DNA of 64,000 nt from Pithys albifrons albifrons (lineage: Eukaryota; Chordata; Aves; Passeriformes; Thamnophilidae). Position numbers and translations under genes: made by a program. The notes below the pieces were generated by a model. That model was not told where the DNA came from. It searched no databases and saw nothing but the letters and a program-made list of their open reading frames with translations. The DNA lies in the NCBI RefSeq assembly GCF_047495875.1, contig NC_092461.1, positions 60,624,299-60,688,298 on the forward strand, written 5' to 3'. The stretch's first letter is position 1. Each line of letters opens with the position of its first letter. Shown in pieces: positions 37,981 to 51,600 of this stretch.

Positions 37981-39510
37981 AGAACCATGGAGTCAGAGAA
38001 AAACTGTGGCTTGAAAAGACCTCTGGAGAACAACTGATCCAAACTATCACCCAAGGTAAACCGAGGTCTAAACAGCATCAAGTTGTTCAGAGCTTTGTGT
38101 AGCTGAGCTCCAAGGACAGAGTCAATGAGCTGCTCTGGCAATCTGTTCCATCAAAACACCACTCTCACTGGGAAGGATTTTTTCTTTCTATCTGAGTGCA
38201 GTTTCCCATCTAGCACATCCAAGAGTAGGGCTGCTCCCCAAGGAAAGGCAGACCAGCAAGGTAGACGGAACAGTAATGGTTAAATGACAGTTTCAGAAAA
38301 GATAGGGAGTGTCTTTCGGGGTCCATCTAGAAACAACAGAAGACAAGACAGGAGACAAATCTACTTACAGTCTAGGTCTGGAGTCCATCCTGGAGAAGCA
38401 GCCAATAAAGTGGGACAGCAGGAGACAATGTTGTACCTACAGCACAGCTAAGGCAAAGCCTGAGGGTCTAGACCTGATCTTAGATGAAGCCTCCAGGCAG
38501 GTTGTGTGGATGAAGGCCTCAGTAAAAGTGGTCAAGGCTGATAAGGCATATCAGTGCATTGACAATGCTGTAATTTCCCTTGCTATTTCCAATGTCAGCT
38601 GGTTCTCTTCTTGTCATTGTGAACCTCTGAGCAGAGTCTCCCTTCATGTTCTCTACACTGACAAGATAGGCAAGGGCACTGAATAATCCTCTTTTCTTAG
38701 CAAAATACAGCTTCTTCAGGATTTCATACAGCATGTGCTTTAGACCTCAGCCATTCTAGAGGCTCTCCATTGGACTTTCTTCTGTGTGTCAATATCTTTC
38801 TTGTCTTGTCTTTGTCCAGTTCCAAACTGGACAGTGTACTCCAGATGTGGTGTGTGCTGGCTATCCTTTAGTTAATGCAGTCCAGTACGGAACTGTCCTT
38901 CATTGCTGCAAGCACACATTTTGAGTCATGTCCAGCTTCTTTGCCTAGACCTCCCCCGAACATTTCCTGACAAGCTGCTTTCTACCCAGTCAGCCCCCAT
39001 CCCTTTTTGCATGAGTTTATAATATTTTGCTTTCCTTAGCTGAACTTTGTAAGTTTTCCATTAGCACATTGACTGATCCTCTCAAGATCCATCACAATGG
39101 CAGCCATGCCCTGCAGTCTATTAGTTACATCTACACCTATATATACATATACAACTATCCCTTCCACATCCTTCAACTCTAACTACACAAATGCCACATA
39201 AAGTCAAGGAGAAAAGTATCCTCCACTCTTCTTTCATTCTCCAAGCCTGTCACTTCCTTATGAAAGGCAAACTTTTTGTTCAGGCATGATTTGCTCCTGG
39301 AGAATCCATCTTGGTAGTTCTCAAACATCTCTTGTTCATGGGACTGAAATAGGCATTGAGGTAGACACAGCCCATAAGCTTCCTAGGGACTGAGATTGAT
39401 CTGGCAAGACCCTTCTTGCCCTTCTAGAAGGTGGGCATGATATTGTCTTTTTATACTTGTCAGGAAACTTCCACAATTCCATGACTCTTCAAAGATGACA
39501 GGTGAACTTC
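37981..39510 (-). mobile_element. Old CR1 LINE, minus strand, interrupted
   Basis: The 3' end at 37981 (AGAACCATGGAGTCAGAG...TTGAAAAGACCTCTGGAGA) is followed leftward on the minus strand by the CR1 C-terminal coding region to about 38221. From about 38676 the CR1 order resumes: the CATTGGACTTTCTT, AACTGGACAGTGTACTCCAG, GATCCATCACAATGGCAGC and CCTTCTAGAAGGTGGGCATG blocks correspond to successive upstream ORF2 segments, ending near 39510. It is more diverged than the other CR1 copies and carries no usable frame. The segment 38222-38675 between the two parts does not match CR1. Confidence 0.75.
38222..38675. other. ~450-bp non-CR1 segment inside a CR1
   Basis: Breaks the CR1 order. It is purine-rich in its first half, with GACAAGACAGGAGACAAATC and GGGACAGCAGGAGACAATG, and has a 125-codon plus-strand frame (38309-38686) of unknown nature. 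I could not find LTR-type ends or a target-site duplication. It may be an unnamed insertion, or two separate CR1 insertions may have left a unique spacer. Confidence 0.45.
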
Positions 39511-42500
39511 ATTATTTTTGCAAGAAATAAGAACTTAAAATTAAGAGAGATATGAGAAATTGACATAAACTGAGATTGAAAAGTCATAGAAGTACAATTT
39601 TAAGGATGTCTATTGGATGGGATAAGGGTCTAAGTAAGGTTCAGGGAAGTTTCAGTCTGAAGATTACTGGTATAGTTAAAGTCTGAAAAGTAGTTTTTAT
39701 AAACTTGGAGACTTTCTCACCCAAAAGTCATGAAAGTCTACACTGAGATCAGTACAAGAGCTGTCACACTAGTAAGATACATGAACAACATAAAAATTAA
39801 GATCCTTGGTATTATATGCTAAATCTGGTAAATGTTGCTTTTACTATGTTAATTTTAAAAGCAATTCTGCCATTAGAAATAGATGTATTTACTAACAAGT
39901 CAAAATAATAAAACAAAAATAACACAATCAAGAAAACAAAAACAAGTACCAAAAAATGCCACCTTTAATAAATCTAAAGGATTTAATAGGCAAAAATAGC
40001 CTTCAAGCACCTTCAGGTGCTTGACATTTCCACTCAGAACTTGCTGAGACATCATCTTTTGTGACAGTTTTACCTGTGAACAAACTGAATAGAAATTCAA
40101 CCAAGACCTCAAAATTGGACCCTGCTGTTTTGCCTTTTCATGATCCTTGGAAACATAACATTTTTCCACTGGTTTTGCCAGTAGTGGGAATTCTGTTTCA
40201 AGCTCAAATAGTGAAAAACTCTTGCCATTCCTGTTAGGTACAGTGAACCTCAAAATGTTAGAAAGTAAATAAAAAATTCTTGTTTTAATAAGCAATGAAC
40301 TCAAAACTTTTCATTCATTTATCAAGGAGCATTTTATTATAGCTACTTGCAACATTCCTATTAAAGCTTCTTACTATATATTTTGCCTTGCTAATGCTTA
40401 CTTTCTCATAGTTCATTAAAAATAGACATATAGTCTCTCTTTTATGATCAACATTTATCTGGTTTAAAAAGGCTGAGCAAATGGTTCATTAATAGTGGTG
40501 GATCAAACGCTGACTTTGAGGAAAAAAAAATGCTCTTAAGGCCAGACATAAATTCATTAGTAATTCCAAACTGTAGTCCTAAAGTCTTTAAATATGTTAT
40601 TTTATGGTAATTTTTTTCACATATGTGTTACCTTTCAGAGTAATAAATAAATAAATAAATACATTTGCCCCATATACATTTTTTCTCTCTTGCTTCTAGT
40701 TGCTAAATTGCTTCTTTTCATAGCTACTGAGACTTTAGTAGATCCACTTTATACAGTTTTGTAAAAATAGCAAGTCATCCCAGACAGGGTCTTCAGATGG
40801 TTCTAATCAGCATCACTCCAAAGAGTTCAAGAAACTGTACTAATATAGACCAGCTGAGAATCTGTCCCCCTTTATGCTAGAAGAAGAGGAAACCAATTTT
40901 TCATGGTCTTTCTGTGGCTCTTTAATATGTGAAAAAGGATGATATTCACTCTGTGTGAAATTCATTCCCCCTCAAAAGAAGCTCGTGCCAATCTGTGCGC
41001 AAATTGAGTATTTCTTAAGGAATTTATATTCTTGTAGGCCAAGTTTACTTTATTCCAGATCCTAATGAATCCCTTCACAGGTATAGGAAGCTGATCCCAA
41101 AAGGAAGAGCCAAAATTCCTATGAGCTTTTATGGGAAATTATGGAAACAATGCTGGGCCACTCACCTTTCCAAATTCATTCCCTAGCCCCATACTAATAA
41201 CGTAGACAGGAGGAAGGTGCCTCAATTTAAACTTTACAACTGAATGTAACGCCACAGCAAGGTATTTCAGTCAGAAGGCTGTGATTCAGGCAGACAGCTT
41301 CAAGGTTTGTCCTTGCATGGAGCAGATCAACCATGTGATAGCAGTAGCATGGCTGTATACCTAAGCCCCACAGTGAGGTACAGTATATTCAGCATTACAT
41401 TAATGGAAGTCACCTTTTCGGGATCAGAGCAAGTTCATGTCACACCACTTTGGAGTTCAGGAGAACAAAATTCCATTTGCCTACAATATAGAAAGGCACA
41501 TACACCCAGTTATCCATTATTCCACTGTGTTTTCATGGAGCAAGAATGTAAGGTCCCAGCCCAATAAAACATTGAAGTCCAAGATTAATTTTCAGAATAT
41601 GAGAAGTCAGTAAGACAATGTGCCTACTCTCAGTGAAATGCATAATTAAGTGCTTTGCTGGCCCATGGTCTCAAATCATGGTGCACTGGCCATATTCCCA
41701 ACTGAGTCACAGTACCACATTCTGCCTATGTAAAATTCTATTGTCATTCCATATTTCCCTTCCTCTTAATCAATAACGAGTTAAGTGATTGGGGCAGAGC
41801 AATTCTGCTGTACAGCTGACTCCATTCTGGTAATTGCAAAAGAATCTCTCTGCATCTGAGCAGGAAAGCTTAGCATGCATATGTTGCTATGTTCAACTGG
41901 TAACGTAGTGTAGTGAGCATATGTGTGAGGAAAGGGAAAGGACAAGTGGATCTCACAGATGGTGGAACAATTTTATTTCTTTTTAAGGAACTCAAAGAAG
42001 AGCTGCCAAGTTCCAGCCACACAGCTGAAGTAGCTTTGTTCCTTGAAAAAAAAAAATTGGACAGCTGAGTGTACAGTGGTTTCTTTGTCTGTCTTTTCCC
42101 ACCCATCCCTCCCTGTCTGCAACTGCTTTGTGATTTGTGCTGATGACCAGTGCAAATGAGAAGCACTTACTAGGGAGTATTGCCTTTACAGGGCACTACA
42201 AGCAAGATGTACATGGGAAAGGCTGTTTTATAGTGAACATGGACTGCTGATTCATGGTTTTTTGCTCATCTCTACACTGTCATTGGGGTACCTTTTCCCA
42301 CTAGTGTTTTTCAAAGTCTCTATCCCTGCTGTTCCATGATTAACTAGGCTGTGTGCATTTCAAGCCTTCTAAGGAAAATGAACAGGGCATTAGTAAGATT
42401 CCTTGTTTTCAACAGTGATTGAAGCCCACCTCCACTTACTTTCTTCTATTTTACCTCTGGGAATTTCTGTGTGAGTCAGTTGAGCTGGTTTCGATTCTTG

Positions 42501-45500
42501 GGAAAATTCAGTGACTTCAGAGGAAGGAATTAGGGAACAAAGGATGAAGAACAGATAAGGTGAGCAGGAGATGATTCCTAAAAGGTGGCAGAAGAAAAGC
42601 ATGATTAGAGGAGCAGAGGTAGTGGGATTTAGAATGATTCAGTCATGTTAACCATCAGCACAGAAGAGGAACATAGGGAAAGTAGAGATGTGGAGAGGCT
42701 AAAGGGCTCTTCAGTATTGGAGCAGCGTATATGAGAAGTGGGGAAAAGTTTGATGCAACATCTTTGAAGAGCCATTTTTAGGTAGTATCTTGACTTCCAA
42801 AAGGAACTTAGACATCTCCACTGAGAGCAAGAGAAAGACACTCACCTCCTTTTCATGGTATTGAAATCCACTTATGATCTACAAATGGAAAATATTGGGA
42901 AGGCTGTGTAACTCTTACTGCTGCAGCAGGGACAAATCTGCCCACCATATAACAGATCTGGCTGTGAGTCTCACAAATCAGCCTTCCTGGTGGCAGCTGA
43001 GTACTACTCCCAGTTGAAATAAGGTCTAAAGAGGCATATGAGCAGGAAAAGAAACAAACCAAAAGTTTAACTAAACAACCTAGTACATTAGGAGGGGGAA
43101 AAAATGGAAAGAGAGAGAAAGATTTTGGTTTCAGTTCAGGGTAAAAGTTCATGTAGTTCTTTCTTTTCCCAATCAGTTCTTCCTGTTCTTGTAGCCAACA
43201 AGAATGGATGTTCAAGAACTAGGTTGACTAAGTAATCTAAGCACTACTAAAGCCCTATTATACAAATCTCTTGTGGGGAGGCTTATCAACCACAAGCTAA
43301 GAGTCTAAGCTTCTTACGTAATGAGTTGGGTACTTCCAGATAGTAATGGAAAAGAAGCACAAGAGGGAAAATATCTCATGCAGCCAGCAAGAAATGCCAG
43401 CATGGTATTGCAAATCAGGAAGAGACAGGAAGTAAAGCTATGTCTTTTAGGGCCTATAAGAGGCTGCTAGCCACTGGGCATCATACTAAAAAAAAAAAAA
43501 ACTAAATGGAAAATGGAGGTGATACTCACTGAGTCATTATCACCACCACTGCGCATTTCATGAAGAACCCAGTGGCATTTGATGTTTTCACTTTGCATCC
43601 AGCATTTTGGCTTTCTAAGGCAACACAGGCAGATGAACATCTAGTCTGTGGATCCTCAAGATGCTCAACTATTTGACAGGCACCCCACTGGAGATGACAC
43701 TCAGAGTTGAGACCTTACTGGGTACAGTTCATAAAAGAAACAAACACATGTATGGAATGTGGAAGTTGAGGTCAGTAGTGCCTACAGGCTTCAGCTTCCT
43801 ACAAGCTGGAAACTGCTCAAGAGGAATTTGAGGATCAGGACTTTTCACTTGGCCATCTGCTGATGGGGTAAGATTAGTTAAACTCCAGATCTTCAGGGTA
43901 TTTAGATCTGAGAGCTCTATCCATAGGCTTTCAGTCAAGTAGAAGAGTATAAATATTCTTTCTCATCAACACTATCCATTTCTTTCTCATCTTTTAGCTG
44001 TCTGCTTTCTCTGTGGTCTTTCTCAGGAGACACAACTACACACAGTCATACTCTGAGGTAGAAATACTGTCAGATTCTATGCAGAGGTCATGATTGCTGG
44101 CACTGACTGTGCCAAAAACTGTGTATGGGAAATGGTATGTTTTCCAAAGCTGGAAACAGCTTTTGCATTCAGACTATTACCCTGCAGTAACATTTCTATG
44201 TAAGTATCCTTGGAAGAGAATTTATTTCATTGGTTTTATTGCCTGGAATCATCTGGCAAATCCCATGTCTAATCCTATTTAATTTGATAATTACTAAATT
44301 AACCAGACAGTTTGTCATAATAGAAAAAACTTTTTTCTGTATAGTGCAGTATTAGAAACAATCCAGTTGTCTAGGACTGGAGACCTTCAGCTCCTGCTAT
44401 GTAGGGTGGGAAGAACCAAGTCAAACCTCCCCTTTCTTGGAGACATTCTTTGTTTTGTCATTTTTCTTCTGGTTGTGCATAGGTTCAATCACAAACTTTA
44501 AAGGACATTTTTGTAATGTCATATTGAAGGCAAGGCAGTGAGTCAAATGAAAAAGATTGTTTGACAGGATAGCAAATGAAGTAAATAATACACAGTTATG
44601 GAAAAGAAGCAGAAAAGAAATACAGATAACTTAAGAATATGCAGCTTTAAAAACAAGGGATCTGATTCTCCATCTTTAAATCACAGTCAATTCTAATAAA
44701 GCCAGTTTGCTACGCAAGCCTAAATCTGATATGATGAAAAAAAATCAGCCCTCAGGAATGTAACTTACATTTTAATTTGATGATGGAAAGGAAGCCAGTG
44801 AAGGTGACATAGGACAGGGGTGAAAAAATTTCTGAAGAAAAGACCAGTCTAGCCACATCATTCTGGATGCCCTGTACTTAAGAGCACAGGCATTTAAATG
44901 GGGAGATGAAAAAAAGAAAGAATCTGAAAAAGTCAAAAACACAAGTTGTAAAAGCTTCCATAAAAGTTTTAACTGAGGAATCTGGTACCCAGTCACCTAG
45001 AAGCTTATAATGAGTACAATATGGCAATTGTCATTTTCAGCACTAAATGGGGCTTTCAGTTCAATGATACTTTTCTTTTGCACACCTTTGCACAACTGAT
45101 GAGCTGTTGCCTTCTGCTGGTGGCCATGACTGCAGATCCATCACAGCTCATGCCTTTAGTAGGAGGTTTGCTCCTTTGCCTCTTCCTTCTCTACTTCACC
45201 TTCATGCTCTGAGGAACTTCACAAATCTCAAGCCAATCCATACAATCTCTGTGAGAACACCTGTGGCAGAGGTAACTTGCAGGCTCACCCTGTGCCAGGA
45301 CCTATGGAGAAAGGAAAAGCCATGGCTCTCATATGCATTTGGACTATACTACAGATTTGAGATCCTGCCAGAAGGCATGCTCAGTTCAGCTCCAACCTAA
45401 TGCTGTAGTTCATTCTACTAAGCCAGAGAAAGCTTACAAAATATTCAATCCTCCCTATCATACTGAGAGTTTCCTATAGTTGCACCTCAAATTGTCTTCC

Positions 45501-47655
45501 TGTGGAGTGTATATAAATACCCTTCTCTGGACCTGGAATAATTCTTATCTTTATGTATCCCCACCTGACAGAGCCGTAACTGCTATCACATGGGTAGCTT
45601 GCTTCTTACACTATTCTGTATTCTGCTTCGACCTCTTTTTCTTGGAACAATGCACTTCATACATGACACCCCCAGTAGGATATTGTAGAAGTTCCTGCAC
45701 TAGAGTTCATATGATAATGCAGCCATGAATACCTGGATTAGTGAATTAGACCTTTCCTCTTATCCTGCCATAATTGGTGCAACTCATTTTGCAGTCCAAC
45801 TAACCCATTCCTATAATTGTCTTTTACTATAAACGTTTGACACTTTTCAAGGGCAGGAATGAAAGAAGCTCCAGAGCTCTGTGAAGATGCATATGTGAGC
45901 CCTTAAACAGCCTCCATTGTCTGCCACTAGCAGCAACATGCTGTTGTGATGTGTTTGGGGAGAAACTCTGCGTGCTGGCAGCCATAATTCAATGAGGAAA
46001 GATGTGAAGTTCTTACTGAAGTTCAGAACATTAAACTGTGGGAGCCACCACCTAAATGCAGTCCACATGCAAGACCCATGACACAATAAGCTAATGACTC
46101 ATAGGATGTTTCAGTGGGTGTTATTTAATGAAGTACATGAAATACAGAAACAGATGGAAGCCATTGTGAGAGAGCCCAACAAAAAGGTCATGCAAACAGC
46201 TAGAGAATTGCTAAAAAAATTGGCCCTGGGAAAAAAAGAGAAAGGCAGTGAACACTTCTTGGGCAGGATACTCTCAGGAAAGGGTTTTTGAAATTGTACT
46301 GCAAGAGTTTGTCTTTTATTTTTTGACTTAAATTAAACTCCAGGATGAAGGTGGTCATGTGCTTATACCTCTCTAGATGTAGAATAACAAAAAAGCATGA
46401 TGAAGCCTAACTCTCCTCAGCCCTGATACTGTTGACTCTTCTGTGGTACCACAGAAGTCATCTTTGCTTTGGCAAGCAGGAATTAAATATCCACTTCGTC
46501 AGAAGCCCTTCAAAATATCCTCATGTTGGCAGAGGGGTGAATTGGGCAGTTTTCTGAGTGACTTGTTTTCTTTCAGTGAAAATCTTTCAGCAGGAAAGAT
46601 GATCTACCACAAATCTGACTTTTCCTAAGTTATTTTGGATTTTGTCACTCTTTTAAAACAAAATAATACTATCCATGCTTTTCAGCTACCAGAAATTAAG
46701 TTTTGTAAGGCAAAACTCTTTTTCCTAAGAAATTGAAAATAGTGAGACAAACTACATATACTTATAGCTGTAAACAGTCCATTTGAAAGACAAAAGAAAA
46801 AGTGGAGGTTGGCACACCTATTCATACAATTTAAAATATTGCCAGGAATAGGCTGGCTGGTTTCCACTAGCATGATTTTCCATTCCCTATATCTATGTAT
46901 TTAATAGAAAATGTATTTGAATTATAAACTCTACAAACAAGCCAAATCCTTTTCTCTCCTAAGACACAATAAATCAGGAATTAGTTCAATCAATTTATTA
47001 TATATTCAAGATTTGAACCAGTGAATATCTGAGCAGAATTTGGCTGCATGTCTCAGGTGTGGTTTTATTTATGATTGGTAGGATGGTAATAATGAAAAAA
47101 GCCCAGTGAAGACTTCCTAGACATGAATTGTGCTGCCTTGACAGAGAGGTCTAAAGTTACCTGTTTTTCCTCATAGCTGACAGTGATATAAATTTGTGGG
47201 AATGACAAAATGCGTTCTTGAGTGGAGCAGCATAGGCTGAGAAAGATTAGCAGAGCGCCAGCTGGGGCAAGGAAGATGGTATCGGTGCCATAGAGGGACT
47301 AGGAGATACCTGCAAGGAACTAGAGGTCGAGGCTGTCTTTCTGTACCATTTGCTTCTCTAGCATCCACTGTTTCCATCCAGTCTGGCCTCTCCTGGATGG
47401 CAAAGAAGCAAGAGAACCTGATGCTATAAGAATATACGTCTATGAGGATCAGGACAGGCAGGTCTCTGGACCAAACATCTGACTGCAGTCAGTTTTGTTC
47501 TGCTAAGTATATAAGAGATGAAGCACTTCTGTCTACATATTGCCTCACAGCACTCGTAGACTTTACCTGTGTCCCCACTAACAGAGATCATAGGTCAGCT
47601 CAGCAGACAGATGAAGAAATGAAGAGAGGACAGGAGGAGAAAAGTGAGGCTTTTT
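39511..47655. other. 8-kb AT-rich stretch with no recognised gene
   Basis: Contains a hairpin at 40004-40023, a short (AAAT)5 run at about 40641-40662 and A runs near 43488. The longest open frame is 134 codons (39900-40304, minus) with no recognised relatives. A lysine/glutamate-rich 65-codon frame at 46094-46291 looks helical but has no exon signals. Confidence 0.5.
40004..40023. repeat. Short perfect hairpin
   Basis: CAAGCACCT and AGGTGCTTG are perfect 9-base arms around a 2-base centre. Confidence 0.85.
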
Positions 47656-48650
47656 CACAGAATCACAGAACAGCTGAGATGGGAAAGGACTGCTGGAAGG
47701 CATCTGATCTTATCCGTTGCTCAAGCAGGGACACCCAGAGCTGATTGCCCAGATCCATATCCAGGCAGTTTTTTAATACTTCCAGAGATGGAGATTCCAC
47801 AACTTCCCTGGGAAACTTTTATCAGTGCACGGCCACCCTCACAGTAAAAAAAAGTGTTTCCTGGTATTCAAATGGTACCTACTGTGTTTCAGTGTGTGTG
47901 CATTGGCTCTGGCCCTGGAACTACACACCAATGAAATGAGCCTGGCCCTGTCCTCTTTGACTCTTCCTTCAGACATTTACAGCCATTGATGAGACCCCCT
48001 GAGTCTTCTCTTCTCCACACTGGACAGTCCCAGCTCTCTCAACCTCTCTTCGTAGGAGAGATGTTCTAGTTCTGTGTCCATGGTCCTTCCCTGGACTCTC
48101 TCCAGTATGTCCATATCTCTGTTGAACTGAGTAACTCAGAACTGGACCCAGTACTCCAGCTGTGACCTCAACAGTGGTGAGGAGATGGGGAAGAAGACAT
48201 CTCTTATCCTGCTGGCAACAATATTCCTACTGTAGCCAAAGACATCATTAGCCTTCTTTGCCTCAAGGGCACACTGCTGGCTCATGCTCAACTTGGTGTC
48301 CACCTGGATCTCCAGGGTCTATCCTGCAAAGGTACTTTCCAGCTGGGTACTCCCCAGCCTCTACTGGTATACAGGGTTGTTCCTCCTTAGGTGCAGGATG
48401 TGGCATTTATCATTGATGAACTTCATGAGGTTCCTTTCACTCCACTTCTCCAGTCTGTTGAGGTGCCTATGAATGACAGCATGGTCCTCTGGCATATCAG
48501 CTACTTCTCACAGGTCATCTGCAAAAAGTGCACTCTGTTCCACTACCTGTATAGTTAATGAAGTTGTTAAATAGTGTCAGTATTGGCCTCTTGGATATAC
48601 TTCTAGTTACTGGCCATTGGTGTGGTACACTATTAGTTACCTTTTTTTGG
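47656..48650 (-). mobile_element. CR1 LINE fragment, minus strand, ~1 kb
   Basis: The 3' end TCACAGAATCACAGAA lies at 47656. Leftward on the minus strand follow the CR1 3' UTR, the ORF2 C-terminal region (complement of CTCTGTTGAACTGAGTAACTC-type and CTGGACCCAGTACTCCAGC blocks), the TGCAGGATGTGGCATTT block of the cysteine/histidine-poor RT thumb region, and CATCTGCAAAAAGTGC near the former FADD site. Similarity ends near 48650, so the copy is strongly 5'-truncated. Frames are broken throughout. Its tail differs from that of the copy at 16240-18420 (GTGATTCT versus ATTCTATG), suggesting another CR1 subfamily. Confidence 0.85.
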
Positions 48651-51600
48651 AGAGCCTCCTGATCCCAGCAACATGGAAGAAAATAAAGGAACACAGAATA
48701 TGTACATGCACCTCCTTTCCCACCTACCCCATGTTCTCAGCACCAACAGGAGGGAAAGGGACTGAGGGACCGGGGAGGCCAGTGGCAACCATGCAAGCAG
48801 AAGAGCCAAAGCTGCGAGAGCTGGTCTCATAGATGTAAATGAAGCATGATGTACTATTAGGCAATTATTCCTATTGGCTTTGCTAATGTTTTGCCCTTGT
48901 GTCACATCATTAGTGATGTCAGTAAGGAGTATCTAGCACACTACAGCACAGTTGCACTCCACAATATACACTGTAAGTAATAACTATGATCTTTGCAGCT
49001 GTTCTCACACTATTCAAAGATATAACCCCTTGACTGCTGTTGAATGTATTTATATTTCCACATCCAGCCAAGATGACACAAATTAAACACCACAGTGACG
49101 CATGGAAAGATCTGGTACAGTGCTTCCCGTCCTCGTGGCTGTAACAGAGGATTACCAAACAGAGTAATATCCATTCTGCTCCAAAACACTGACCTCCAGT
49201 GGCTAAATCAGATGTTGTAAAATACAGGCTCTGCTTTAGGACAAATGTACAATCTGTTCAAGTGTTTCTCTTTCCAATACTACAAGTTGTGTGATGCAAA
49301 TGTTTTCTTAAATGGGTTGAGAACAGGGCAAACTTCCTCACTGACATCTTACCTTACACCCCGGGGCTGCCTCAAAGAATGGTCCTGGCTGGAGCACATT
49401 GTAGAAGATGGCATGGGGGATTCTTTTTTTTACCCAGTGATTGTTCATAACCAACAGCTGGGCAAAATGGTCCACAAATCTTGCAAAAAAGGCTGCAGCT
49501 AAAAGGAATAGATTTTCAAAGGCACTGATGATCTAAATTCACACTAGCATTTCTTTTTCTGTCCTGAAGACACTTGCCCATGTGTTTGAACTGCATTGCC
49601 TTTAGAGCCCTTGATGGTTTCCAGAACAATACCACTGGGACAGTTCTGATTTTCTGTGGTCTGTTCTACTTGTAAAAACTAGAAACTCGATAAAACAGCA
49701 AGATTCCAGAAGCAAGTAGGATGTTTTATGCTGGGTAGATGACAACATTTAACAAGTAATTGTTACAGCCAGGGGTAGGAATCAAACAAAACCACAGATG
49801 TGTGCATGTGTATTTAAGCAAACCCAGTTCACTCTGCACTTACATGCTAATTCCACATCAATACTATGATGTGGTAGCTCAGCCAGCACAGGGAAAATCT
49901 AGTGGACTCTGTCCATCACCTCATAAGCCAATAAACGAACTCACACTCAGCCTTTGAAAAGATGTGTAATGATTAAAGTCCCATTTGTATTCCTGCTTCC
50001 AGGGATCAAGTTGGGTCAACAGGCCTGGTTTGTATTTCCTACAGATGTGTGGAAAACCCAGGGCTAGAGTACTAGTCTAGAAAGTAATTGTGAAATTTAA
50101 AAGTCTAATCCCCCTAACTCCTTTAGGCATCTGCATTTAACTGAAAAACAGTGAACTTTAAGCTTTAGTGTGATTTTGAACTTTCAAAAATGCAGCCTAG
50201 ATACATTAAAGATTAGAAAAATGTTAGTCTTTGTAGGACTTTAATCACAAGTAGTCAACTGAAGGAGAAATGGCAAAAACTCCACGTGGTTGTGTTACTG
50301 TTTAACTCATTTTAGATACTTTGAATTTAAATGTCACAGGTAGATGGAAAGTTATGGTCCTCAGTCAACAAAAAAAGAATATAGTTTTACTTCACCCTAA
50401 ATTTAAAGATCTCAACCTGAGAACAGCTCTGAGACAGAAAAGTCTCCATTTATTCTGAGGTACATGTACACAGAGCAGTTGCATACAATGCAAAGGCACC
50501 TGAGCCCATCAGCCCTCTGTAAAGATGCATCTGTGTCAGAAGCAGTACAGTAGTACCAGTAATCGACATCCCCAGAACTTGTTTCCAGTTCATGGCAGAC
50601 TCAGCAACCATGCTGTCCTGAGACGTACTTCATGACAAAGTTTAGGTGTGCCAAAAGACCCATTGCCCTGCAGGGCTATCTGTACTTGTACACACCAGGA
50701 GAGAATGGGATATGCAGCAAGATGGCAAAAGGTGTGGTTGAAAGACTGCCATCCACATTTGCAAACCCCAGGCATGAGAGAGGACATATATCCTCAGTGA
50801 CTCTGTGTGTGTACATGCGTGAAAATACAGGCAAGGACCCCATCTTGACCATTGCTACTTCTCCACATGAATCCTCTGCATGATGGTGGCAGGAATGCTG
50901 AATTTTAGTCATGAAGAGTGAGTATGGCCCCAGTATGACTGCAGCACTGCAGCAGGCTGCCTTGAAAATCTTATTCTGAAGCAAGGAATAGCTGGTTACT
51001 TCAGACTAGAAATGCCAGCCCTCAGTAGCTTTTGAAGTGGAACATGTGCAAAGGCATTATGTATCCTAAGCATCCTTGCTCTTTTCCTATATAGATACAT
51101 AGATGAGGTAGTCACTAAATTTAGTAGCTGCTGTAGTAGAAAGTGTATTATTGTTTTAAAATCAGGAGGTAACACATTCTCTCCATTATTCAGTATTTAC
51201 TTTTAGGAATTCTAATAGACATTAAAAAATCAGGTTTCAGACAAGCACTGTCATTGATTACGGGGGTTTTTTCCCTTTTTCCTACAATTGTCTTTTATAT
51301 AATGCCTTCCAGACTAGCTTAGCTTTTCATAAACAGTGTAGTGAAACTATAATAGCAATGCTGCAGGTTTATTGAGAGTAAAGGCATATTAAGTCTGATT
51401 GGCTGTTGGCTTGACAAAATTTGCCAGCTGTATGATGCAAGGTCACTTTTTCCTTTTTTTTCTTTTTTGTCCCCCAGCACCATCCAAATCTCTTTCTCTT
51501 TTCCAGAGTATTATATCATTTGCCAATGTTTTTTTTCCAGTGCACTTAGTATAATATATCCCTGAAGCAGAGAATCAGCTATATTTTGACATTTGGCAAA

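Noticed and set aside
39900..40304. 134-codon minus-strand open frame
   Set aside because: Low-complexity leucine/phenylalanine content from AT-rich sequence, and no family resemblance.
46094..46291. 65-codon lysine/glutamate-rich frame
   Set aside because: Looks helical, but no acceptor or donor flanks it and A-rich DNA gives such composition by chance.
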